Assembly (NCBI RefSeq): GCF_900115715.1
Contig: NZ_FOXM01000012.1
Location: 62,001-126,000, forward strand
Origin: Geopseudomonas sagittaria
GTDB lineage: Bacteria > Pseudomonadota > Gammaproteobacteria > Pseudomonadales > Pseudomonadaceae
Length of the DNA stretch: 64,000 bases
Reading direction: 5' to 3'
Positions 1 to 6,335 of the stretch are shown here, piece by piece. A program made the position numbers and the translations under genes. Each line of letters starts with the position of its first letter. The first letter of the stretch is position 1. Below the pieces are notes generated by a model. That model did no database searches. It saw only the letters and a list, made by a program, of their open reading frames with translations, and had not been told where the DNA came from.

Positions 1-358
1 GCTGCGCCGTAGTCCACCCAACGTCATCCGCCGGTCGGCTTCATTCTCCCCCCCAACCCCCGTTTGGCCGCGCCCTCATCGCCCACCCAATCCCGCGGGG
101 CCGGTGCGATCCGCCGCAACATGCTGGACGGTAAACGCTACGTCAGCGTAGCGGGTGCGACTGACAGCTTTGCCAAGGGCTTCTGGAGGGGCTGGCCGCA
201 AGTGCGGCGATCCTCCCTGGCAACCTACCGCTCTCGATACCCAGCGTTGAGCTGGTAACACGGCAGCAACGCACAAGGGCAGGACTTTGGACTAGCCTGT
301 TGCGGGAAGCGGCTGCTGAGTGCATCCCGCGGATGCCTGAAACGGCCAGAGGATGACA
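1..358. other. No gene recognised; intergenic edge
   Basis: I see no convincing coding frame here. Short open frames exist but have no ribosome binding site or recognisable product. The only structure noted is a short hairpin at 136-153 (7-bp arms CGCTACG/CGTAGCG with a 4-base loop). Confidence 0.5.
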
Positions 359-946
359 ATGAAACACTATTCAAAAGTTATCGGCGCAGCACTTACTTGC
401 ACGTGTCTGGTATTTCTGAGCGGCTGCAACGGCCTCAATAAAGAGTCTGAACTGCATGCCGACGCACTGCTGGCCGCGAAGATCGAGCAAGCCGAGTCCG
501 AGAGTATGTATCAACGGGGGCTCGACTACCTGGAAGGACGTAATGGCTCCGAAAGATCAAGTGCCAAGGCGGTCCATTGGCTTGAACAAGCCGCCGACAG
601 GGGGCATATCCAGGCGCAGATGGCTCTGGCCGAATTCTATCGACTTACAGACGGCAAACAATACGTCTACTGGATGCAAAGAGCCGCCGAGCGAGGCAGT
701 ACGGAGGCGCAACTGCTGTTGGCCCACGCCTACGGTAGGGGGGAAGTACTCAAGACGCCTAAATACGCAACTGCCTTTTACTGGTACAACAAGGCCGCGC
801 TGAATGGGAATAAAAATGCGCTGTACTGGCTAGGATGGTCATACCTGAAGGGTGAGGGGATACCCGTAGATATCGAATTGGCGAAATACTGGTTCCGAAG
901 ATCTTCTGACCCAAGAGCGGCAAAGGAACTTGCCAAGCTTAAATAG
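359..946 (+). CDS. Sel1-repeat lipoprotein
   Basis: The 195-residue product begins with a lipoprotein signal peptide whose lipobox is LSGC, so it should be acylated and exported. The rest is a run of Sel1/TPR-like helical repeats (A-x-x-W-x-x-x-A-A-x-x-G pattern, for example HWLEQAADRGH and YWYNKAALNGN). Such proteins usually mediate protein-protein contacts; no enzymatic function is visible. The ATG at 359 is preferred over the ATG at 353 because AGAGGA lies six bases before 359 and directly abuts 353. Base composition is clearly less GC-rich than in the neighbours, with A/T third positions, which suggests recent acquisition. It appears monocistronic. Confidence 0.8.
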   Translation: MKHYSKVIGAALTCTCLVFLSGCNGLNKESELHADALLAAKIEQAESESMYQRGLDYLEGRNGSERSSAKAVHWLEQAADRGHIQAQMALAEFYRLTDGKQYVYWMQRAAERGSTEAQLLLAHAYGRGEVLKTPKYATAFYWYNKAALNGNKNALYWLGWSYLKGEGIPVDIELAKYWFRRSSDPRAAKELAKLK

Positions 947-1020
947 GTACCAGCATGCCTACTTGAAGTTAAGCTCCAGTCTTCACTGAGGACTACCCCC
1001 CGTCATCCCGACTGGCGTGG

Positions 1021-1050
1021 GGTTGAAAACTCGCACAGCGATTTTCCACC
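1021..1050. repeat. Palindromic intergenic element, class 2 copy a
   Basis: The arms GGTTGAAAA and TTTTCCACC form an imperfect inverted repeat around a CGC...GCG core. A related element lies at 2133-2156. The layout (GGTGGAA-x-ATCGC ... GCGAT-x-TTCCACC) resembles small palindromic repeats scattered between Pseudomonas genes. Confidence 0.45.
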
Positions 1051-1129
1051 GAGGTGCTTCAAATGACCTCGCAGGCCAGATCCCACCCGTACCCGGCAAC
1101 GCCTGGGAACGGGCAGGACTCGCAGGCGC

Positions 1130-1606
1130 TTACTGCTGCGGGGCGGGACTGCTGTTTTCCGCGGCCGACCAGATGCGGTAGCGCACCTCCACGTCGGCCG
1201 GAGCGTAGATCACCAGCGGCAGCTTGCTGTTGTAGCGCACCAGCATGGGCTCGCCGCCCACCGGCACGAAGGCCTGTTTGCGGCTGCTGTCGGGGCAGGC
1301 CATCAGGGTGCTGATCGCCGGGCCAACCTTCTCCAGTTGGTAGTAGCCATAGCCCCAGCCTTCCACGGTTTTCTCCTGCCACTGCCCACCCAGGCGGCGC
1401 AGGTTGCAGTCCACCTCCATGGTCTTGCCGGCGATCAGCTCAACCTTGTGGTCGGCCTCGTTCGGCCGGGCCGGCAGGTCGATCACATGGCGCTGGAAGC
1501 CTGCGGCCGCCGCCGGATAGGGCTTGAGCGCCTCGGGCGTGGCGGCGCAGGCCGCGAGGGGCAGGGTGCAGGCGAGGGCGATAAGGGGGAGTTTGCGATG
1601 CTTCAT
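1130..1606 (-). CDS. eco: Ecotin, periplasmic serine protease inhibitor
   Basis: The 158-residue product matches the ecotin family across its length. It has the EGWGYxYY segment, the reactive-site loop STLMACP with Met at the P1 position next to the disulphide cysteine, and RYNSKLPLVIY followed by DVEVRYRIW near the C-terminus. Ecotin dimers inhibit trypsin-fold serine proteases and protect cells from host or predator proteases. The start at 1606 has AAGGA upstream; a longer open frame reaching 1825 has no basis. The signal peptide ends in LAAC-A, which fits a lipobox as well as an ordinary signal-peptidase I site, so the protein may be membrane-anchored rather than soluble. Confidence 0.93.
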   Translation of the reverse strand: MKHRKLPLIALACTLPLAACAATPEALKPYPAAAAGFQRHVIDLPARPNEADHKVELIAGKTMEVDCNLRRLGGQWQEKTVEGWGYGYYQLEKVGPAISTLMACPDSSRKQAFVPVGGEPMLVRYNSKLPLVIYAPADVEVRYRIWSAAENSSPAPQQ

Positions 1607-1845
1607 GGGGAATCCTTGCTGAGAGGCCTTGTGGGCCGTCCGTTGGGGTATGCCGCCTTGTCGGCGAGGCAGCAGAGACCATTGTGGATAGGGCAAGTTC
1701 CGGGCGTTGGCAAGCAGTCGCATTCGGTGCGCGGGCCGTCCCTGCACGTCAGGACGGCACCAGGCGTGCGCTCTGCCCCCTTTCCGATTCGGCTGGAAAC
1801 GGTAGATTATCGTCGGCACCCGCAACCACCGCGAGAGGAACCACC

Positions 1846-2094
1846 ATGCCGACCTACGACTACCGCTGCGAAGCCAACGGCCAGGTGTACGAAGTTCACC
1901 ATCCGATGGCCCTGAGCCCGAAGACCTGGGGCGAACTGCGCGCCGCCTGCACCCTGGCCGAAGACCCGGCGATCCCCGACGACGCCCCGGTGACCAAACT
2001 GCTCGGCACCTCCGCCGTGGTCAACAGCCGCGCCCTGAAGAACCCCGAAGCCCCGGCCTGCGCCCGCGGCGGCTGCGCCGGCAATTGCGTCTGA
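1846..2094 (+). CDS. Small zinc-ribbon (FmdB-type) protein
   Basis: The 82-residue product starts MPTYDYRCEANG, the hallmark of FmdB-like zinc-ribbon proteins, and ends with a cysteine-rich tail (CARGGCAGNC). A possible zinc site is formed by Cys8 and the C-terminal cysteines, but the classical CxxC pair after the first strand is absent, so metal binding is uncertain. GAGAGG lies seven to eight bases before the ATG. Proteins of this type are common in pseudomonads and remain functionally undefined. Confidence 0.8.
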   Translation: MPTYDYRCEANGQVYEVHHPMALSPKTWGELRAACTLAEDPAIPDDAPVTKLLGTSAVVNSRALKNPEAPACARGGCAGNCV

Positions 2095-2132
2095 ACAGGT
2101 CGCCGTAGCTCGCCGGGCCTATTCCGTAGGGT

Positions 2133-2156
2133 GGAAGATCCGCGCAGCGATCTTCC
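2133..2156. repeat. Palindromic intergenic element, class 2 copy b
   Basis: A perfect inverted repeat with arms GGAAGATC and GATCTTCC encloses CGCGCAGC, and GTAGGGT precedes the left arm. It belongs to the same family as the element at 1021-1050 and lies in the gap before the methyltransferase gene. Confidence 0.5.
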
Positions 2157-2282
2157 AGCGAAGATCTTCAGGACTCCGCCTGCTTCGCCGCTCTCTGGCC
2201 GCCGGGCGTGCTTCCAATGTCCCCATGCCCGGGTTGGGCTATGATGCGCGCCCCCACGCTCCGCTTGGAACATCAGGCCATC

Positions 2283-3026
2283 ATGTCCGGCAATATCCTC
2301 TATAACGACTTGTCCGGTTATTACGACCTGATGTGCGCCGATATCGACTACCTGGCGCAAAGCCACTGCGCTCACCGATTGCAGCAGTTGTTCGGCAATG
2401 GCGGGCGCCGGCATCTCGATCTGGCCTGCGGAACCGGGCCGCATGTCCGCCACTGCATCGACGCTGGCTATGCGAGCAGTGGCCTCGACATCAACCAGCC
2501 GATGCTGGACCGCGCCGCGGTGCGTTGCCCGGAGGCGCACTTCTCCCGCCAGGACATGTGCGCCTTCACGGCGGACGAGCCGCAGGATCTGATCACCTGC
2601 TTCCTCTACTCGATCCATTACAGCGGCGGACTCGACCGGCTGCAGGCCTGCATCGCCACCGCGCATCGCGCACTGGCCAGCAACGGGCTGTTCTGCTTCA
2701 ACGCGGTCGACAAGGGCAGGATCGACAACGCTTCATTCGTGAGCCACACCGCACGGCACGCGGACGGCCTGTTCAGCTTCAGCTCCGGCTGGAACTACCC
2801 CGGCCAGGGCGAGCAGCAGTCGCTCAAGCTGTGTATCGAGCGCAGCGTGGCGGGCGAGACTCAGGTGTGGCACGACGAGCACCCGATGGTCGCGGTGAGC
2901 TTCGACGAGTTGCAGACGCTGCTGCAACCGTACTTCGAGGTGCATGTGCTCGAGCATGATTACGAGAAGCTGATTCCCTGGAACGGAACCTCCGGGAATG
3001 CCCTGTTTGCCTGTGTGAAGCGCTGA
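2283..3026 (+). CDS. Class I SAM-dependent methyltransferase
   Basis: The 247-residue protein has the Rossmann-type SAM-binding motif I (LDLACGTGPHV) near residue 45, an acidic motif after strand 2 (GLDINQPML) and a later strand with DLITC and YSIHY. The substrate cannot be read from the sequence; the family covers small-molecule and protein methyltransferases. The ATG at 2283 is chosen because the fold starts just after it (LYNDLSGYYDLM is a common N-terminus in this group); an in-frame extension to 2208 adds non-homologous-looking sequence. It is monocistronic and followed by REP elements. Confidence 0.85.
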   Translation: MSGNILYNDLSGYYDLMCADIDYLAQSHCAHRLQQLFGNGGRRHLDLACGTGPHVRHCIDAGYASSGLDINQPMLDRAAVRCPEAHFSRQDMCAFTADEPQDLITCFLYSIHYSGGLDRLQACIATAHRALASNGLFCFNAVDKGRIDNASFVSHTARHADGLFSFSSGWNYPGQGEQQSLKLCIERSVAGETQVWHDEHPMVAVSFDELQTLLQPYFEVHVLEHDYEKLIPWNGTSGNALFACVKR

Positions 3027-3042
3027 GCCCTTCCAGGCGCCT

Positions 3043-3098
3043 GATCGTTCCCACGCTCCTGCGTGGGAATGCATCCCCCGACGCTCTGCGTCAGCTCA
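3043..3098 (+). repeat. REP element A
   Basis: It consists of a hairpin TTCCCACGCTCCTGCGTGGGAA followed by a short GACGC...GCGTC hairpin. This is the usual two-part Pseudomonas REP layout and the first of four copies around the RAYT gene. Confidence 0.75.
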
Positions 3099-3135
3099 GC
3101 TCCAGGGTAGATCGCGCCGAATCCCGCCTCACACT

Positions 3136-3193
3136 GATCGTTCCCACACTCCTGCGTGGGAACGCATCCCTCGACGCTCCGCGTCAGCTCAGA
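3136..3193 (+). repeat. REP element B
   Basis: This is a second copy in direct orientation to copy A, with the same two-part structure (TTCCCACACTCCTGCGTGGGAA then GACGC/GCGTC). The stop codon of the RAYT gene (3189-3191) lies inside it. Confidence 0.75.
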
Positions 3194-3722
3194 TCCAGCG
3201 GTCGATACCGATCAGTCCAGGCTGTCCCTGATAGTCCCGAGCACTGGAGTAGCGCCAGTGCTCGGGCTGATCCACATAACCGCGCCGCACCGGATTCTGG
3301 TGGATGTAATCCAGTTTCTGGCGCATGACGTCCTCACTGCAGACCAGCTCGGCATGGCTGCCTTCCTGCCAGAGCTGGAATTCCCGGTCTTGTTTGTGCG
3401 CCCGCTTGCTGAAGCGCAGCCGCTGCAGGGCCGACTCCGCGCCGCATTGCTCCAGGTGATCGAGCATCCGGCGGGCGCTGTAGGACTTGAAGCTGCTGAC
3501 GCATCGGGCCAGATCGGGTGCCTGTGCCAGGTAGTGGAGGTGGTTTTCCATCACCACGTAGCCGTACAGCCTGAGTCCCTGACGAGCCTGCTGATAACGC
3601 CAGCAGTCGAGCAAAATGTCGACCAGTGCGGGGCGGCTGAACAGCGGTAGCCACTCCATCACCGTATAGGTGAGGAAGTGCGGTTGCGTAGGAACGGTAA
3701 TGACGTAGCGGCTGCGGCCCAT
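3189..3722 (-). CDS. REP-associated tyrosine transposase (RAYT)
   Basis: The 177-residue protein is an IS200/IS605-type Y1 transposase domain of the RAYT branch. The HUH-like motif appears as ENHLHYL in the segment LRLYGYVVMENHLH. The likely catalytic tyrosine is within KLDYIHQNPVRRGYV, and WRYSSARDY near the C-terminus is typical of RAYTs. RAYTs are single-copy domesticated transposases thought to have spread REP sequences. The gene is bracketed by REP copies on both sides, and its stop codon falls in one of them. There are no IS-type ends. Confidence 0.92.
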   Translation of the reverse strand: MGRSRYVITVPTQPHFLTYTVMEWLPLFSRPALVDILLDCWRYQQARQGLRLYGYVVMENHLHYLAQAPDLARCVSSFKSYSARRMLDHLEQCGAESALQRLRFSKRAHKQDREFQLWQEGSHAELVCSEDVMRQKLDYIHQNPVRRGYVDQPEHWRYSSARDYQGQPGLIGIDRWI

Positions 3723-3780
3723 GGGATTCGTCCGTGAATCGGTTGGCGGGTTGCGCGGGGATGCCTCCTTGGCTGACTGA

Positions 3781-3833
3781 TGGCTCCCACGCTCTGCGTG
3801 GGAGCCTAGCCCGTGACGCTCTGCGTCGCTACG
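3781..3833 (+). repeat. REP element C
   Basis: The hairpin GCTCCCACGCTCTGCGTGGGAGC is followed by GACGCTCTGCGTC. It has the same layout and orientation as copies A and B and lies just upstream of the RAYT start. Confidence 0.7.
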
Positions 3834-3857
3834 GGGTTGGGGTGTATGCAGGGCTTC

Positions 3858-3911
3858 AGGTGGACGCGGAGCGTCAAGAGATGCGTTCCCACGCAGAGCG
3901 TGGGAACGATC
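3858..3911 (-). repeat. REP element D (inverted)
   Basis: On the reverse strand this reads CGTTCCCACGCTCTGCGTGG followed by the GACGC/GCGTC unit. It is inverted relative to copy C, so C and D form a head-to-head or tail-to-tail pair (a REPIN-like arrangement). Confidence 0.75.
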
Positions 3912-3914
3912 AAC

Positions 3915-4718
3915 TTAGGTTGTTATCTTCCAGAGGATTAAGCCGGCTATCATGCTTACTAGGAATCCTACAATAACAACCCAAAGAATGTTGTTTAGTA
4001 ATTTCGAGTTTCTTTCGAATGAGATTTTTCTTTTTCCAAAGAGGAAAAGGTTTTTAGGGAACGCTAGGTCTATTATTTTATCGGTGACTCCGGATAGAGA
4101 GATTATCACTAGTGCGATTATTGCTATCAAGCCGCCGGAGCGCTTTAGGGAAGGGCTTGAGCTGGCTCTATCATTTATCAGGAAGTCAAGCTTGTCCAGT
4201 TCGCTGCTTGAGGTTAATGCCTGGCTAATCTCTTCTGGGTTGTTTGCTAGGCTTGCGTTGGTTGAGCTGTATATGGTGAATGAAAGTATTGCTAGGATGG
4301 CGACCATAAATATAATTAGTGAGCCATTGCTAGCCGCTTTTCTTTTTAGTAAAACCTCGTTTTGCATGTATTCACGAAGGTCGCTGAATAGTAAAAACAC
4401 GCTATCTCTATCGTCGCCTGAGATTAGTAGCTCGACGCCGCTTTTTGAGAACTCAAGCCTGAGTTCGAATGATTCTATTTTTTGGCAGAGTACCTCAAGC
4501 CTTGTGATTGATCTCCAGTCGTCGTTGTCTTCATTTAAAACGTCCTGGATATTTTCTGTTGTATATGAGTAGGAGTCTCCTCGATATACTCTGTATTCTG
4601 GGTTTTGTGGGGGCGACAGTTTTTCGAGGCGAGTACGAACTAATTCGTGAATTTTTCTGAGGTTTTCTTCTGTTAGAAGAAAGGCTTTTTCAAATTTGTG
4701 TTCTACAAATGCTGGCAT
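3915..4718 (-). CDS. AT-rich orphan membrane protein, function unknown
   Basis: I do not recognise a family for this 267-residue protein. Residues 1-130 look like a soluble, charged N-terminal domain. They are followed by a membrane segment at about 133-151, a polar, serine-rich loop (152-193), and two further membrane segments near 194-211 and 241-263, the last two separated by a basic stretch (FGKRK). The ATG at 4718 is supported by AAAGGGA eight bases upstream. The gene is strikingly AT-rich and uses codons quite unlike its neighbours, and it abuts a REP pair and RAYT gene, so horizontal acquisition is likely. A membrane-plus-cytosolic-sensor layout would be compatible with a defence or stress role, but nothing in the sequence proves it. 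Confidence 0.75.
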   Translation of the reverse strand: MPAFVEHKFEKAFLLTEENLRKIHELVRTRLEKLSPPQNPEYRVYRGDSYSYTTENIQDVLNEDNDDWRSITRLEVLCQKIESFELRLEFSKSGVELLISGDDRDSVFLLFSDLREYMQNEVLLKRKAASNGSLIIFMVAILAILSFTIYSSTNASLANNPEEISQALTSSSELDKLDFLINDRASSSPSLKRSGGLIAIIALVIISLSGVTDKIIDLAFPKNLFLFGKRKISFERNSKLLNNILWVVIVGFLVSMIAGLILWKITT

Positions 4719-4737
4719 TATCTTGTTCCCTTTGCAT

Positions 4738-4762
4738 AAAGCCCCGCGCACGGCGGGGCTTT
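4738..4762 (-). terminator. Rho-independent terminator after nrdB
   Basis: The inverted repeat AAAGCCCCGC/GCGGGGCTTT has a 5-base loop, and a short T-run lies on the reverse strand. It lies downstream of nrdB. A second inverted repeat (GCGCTTAGCC at 4772-4781 with GGCTAAGCGC at 4796-4805) sits between it and the stop codon and could add to termination. Confidence 0.8.
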
Positions 4763-4832
4763 AGTCCTTCTGCGCTTAGCCTAAATAGAGTCTCGGGCTA
4801 AGCGCATTGCTTCTTTGTGGTCCAGGCCGGAA

Positions 4833-6077
4833 TCAATCCCAGGCCAGCGCCCCACCCGTCTGATACTCGGTCACACGGGTCTCGAAGAAGTTCTTCTCCT
4901 TCTTCAGGTCCATGATTTCCGACATCCACGGGAACGGGTTGGTGGTGCCCGGGTATTCTTCCTTCAGGCCGATCTGGGTCAGGCGGCGGTTGGCGATGAA
5001 CTTGAGGTAGTCCTCCATCATCGCCGCGTTCATGCCCAGCACGCCGCGCGGCATGGTGTCGCGCGCGTATTCGATCTCGAGCTGGGTGCCCTGCAGGATC
5101 ATCTGGGTGGCTTCGTCCTTCAGTTCGGCATCCCACAGGTGCGGGTTTTCGATCTTGATCTGGTTGATCACGTCGATGCCGAAGTTCAGATGCATGGATT
5201 CGTCGCGCAGGATGTATTGGAACTGCTCGGCGACGCCGGTCATCTTGTTGCGGCGGCCCATGGAGAGGATCTGGGTGAAGCCGCAGTAGAAGAAGATGCC
5301 TTCCAGCACGCAGTAGTAGGCGATCAGGTTGCGCAGCAGCTCCTTGTCGGTCTCGACGGTGCCGGTGTCGAACTCGGGATCGGAGATGGCGCGGGTGTAC
5401 TTGAGGCCCCAGGCGGCTTTCTTCGCCACCGACGGCACCTCGTGGTACATGTTGAAGATTTCGCCTTCATCCATGCCCAGCGACTCGATGCAGTACTGGT
5501 AGGCGTGGGTGTGGATCGCTTCCTCGAAGGCCTGGCGCAGGATGTACTGGCGGCACTCGGGGTTGGTGATCAGGCGGTACACGGCCAGCGCCAGGTTGTT
5601 GGCGACCAGCGAGTCGGCGGTGGAGAAGAAGCCGAGGTTGCGCATGACGATGCGGCGCTCGTCCTCGGTCAGGCCGTCCTGGCTCTTCCACAGGGCGATG
5701 TCCGCGTTCATGTTGACCTCTTGCGGCATCCAGTGGTTGGCGCAGCCGTCGAGGTACTTCTGCCAGGCCCAGTCGTACTTGAACGGCACGAGCTGGTTGA
5801 GGTCGGCGCGGCAGTTGATCATGCGCTTGGCGTCGACGGTGACGCGGGCGCCTTCGCCTTCCAGCTCGGCCAGGCCTTCGGCGATGTCGAGCTGGTCGAG
5901 GGCGGCCTTGGCGCGGGCCACGGCGGCGGAGTCGTCGGCGGACACGGCGCGGGCGTCGTGCACGGCGGCCTCGGCGGCGTTGTCGAGCTTGTCCGGGGCG
6001 GCGTTGGCGGCAGCCTTGGCCGCGGCCGGCTTGGCTACGGTTTCTTCTTCGGTATCGAATTCATCCCAGCTCAGCAT
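4833..6077 (-). CDS. nrdB: Class Ia ribonucleotide reductase, beta subunit
   Basis: The 414-residue protein begins MLSWDEFD as in other Pseudomonas NrdB proteins. It carries the di-iron/tyrosyl-radical signatures [10 protein letters not shown] and [11 protein letters not shown] and ends in an acidic/hydrophobic tail (TGGALAWD), part of the segment that docks to NrdA. It supplies the radical used by NrdA to reduce ribonucleoside diphosphates. The ATG at 6077 replaces a longer frame reaching 6170. A 258-bp gap separates it from nrdA, and a recognisable promoter with a LexA-like box lies just upstream, so it can probably be transcribed separately from nrdA. Confidence 0.97.
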   Translation of the reverse strand: MLSWDEFDTEEETVAKPAAAKAAANAAPDKLDNAAEAAVHDARAVSADDSAAVARAKAALDQLDIAEGLAELEGEGARVTVDAKRMINCRADLNQLVPFKYDWAWQKYLDGCANHWMPQEVNMNADIALWKSQDGLTEDERRIVMRNLGFFSTADSLVANNLALAVYRLITNPECRQYILRQAFEEAIHTHAYQYCIESLGMDEGEIFNMYHEVPSVAKKAAWGLKYTRAISDPEFDTGTVETDKELLRNLIAYYCVLEGIFFYCGFTQILSMGRRNKMTGVAEQFQYILRDESMHLNFGIDVINQIKIENPHLWDAELKDEATQMILQGTQLEIEYARDTMPRGVLGMNAAMMEDYLKFIANRRLTQIGLKEEYPGTTNPFPWMSEIMDLKKEKNFFETRVTEYQTGGALAWD

Positions 6078-6119
6078 GATGCTTCTCCTGCCTGGTTGAG
6101 CGGGCCGACGCTGATCGGC

Positions 6120-6135
6120 CTGTATGGATAGACAG
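6120..6135. promoter_or_regulatory. LexA-like (SOS) box before nrdB
   Basis: CTGTATGGATAGACAG has the invariant CTG-N10-CAG ends and matches 13 of 16 bases of the gamma-proteobacterial LexA consensus. It sits 43-58 bp upstream of the nrdB ATG and just downstream of the -10 hexamer, a position suited to repression. Binding is inferred only. Confidence 0.5.
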
Positions 6136-6142
6136 TAAATTG

Positions 6143-6170
6143 ATTCTATGACGTTGCGGCGTGTGCGCAA
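6143..6170 (-). promoter_or_regulatory. Putative sigma-70 promoter of nrdB
   Basis: On the reverse strand TTGCGC (6170-6165) and TAGAAT (6148-6143) are separated by 16 bp. This gives nrdB its own transcription start inside the nrdA-nrdB gap. Confidence 0.55.
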
Positions 6171-6297
6171 GACGAAAAACGGGGCCGTTGGTCTGGGGAG
6201 GGCCTGGCCTGGTTGACCCCTCTCCCTGGCCCTCGCCGCAGAGGCGAGGAGGAGTAATCACTACTTGAACGCGAGCGGGCTGTGCCCTCTCCCCCGG

Positions 6298-6323
6298 CCC
6301 CTCTCCCGCGGGCGGGAGAGGGG
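6298..6323. repeat. GC-rich palindromic repeat, copy 1
   Basis: Arms CCCCTCTCCCGC and GCGGGAGAGGGG are separated by two bases, and there is no T-run on the nrdA downstream side. A closely related palindrome occurs at 59772-59795, so it is more likely a dispersed repeat than a dedicated nrdA terminator. Confidence 0.6.
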
Positions 6324-6335
6324 AGGGTTCGCGCC

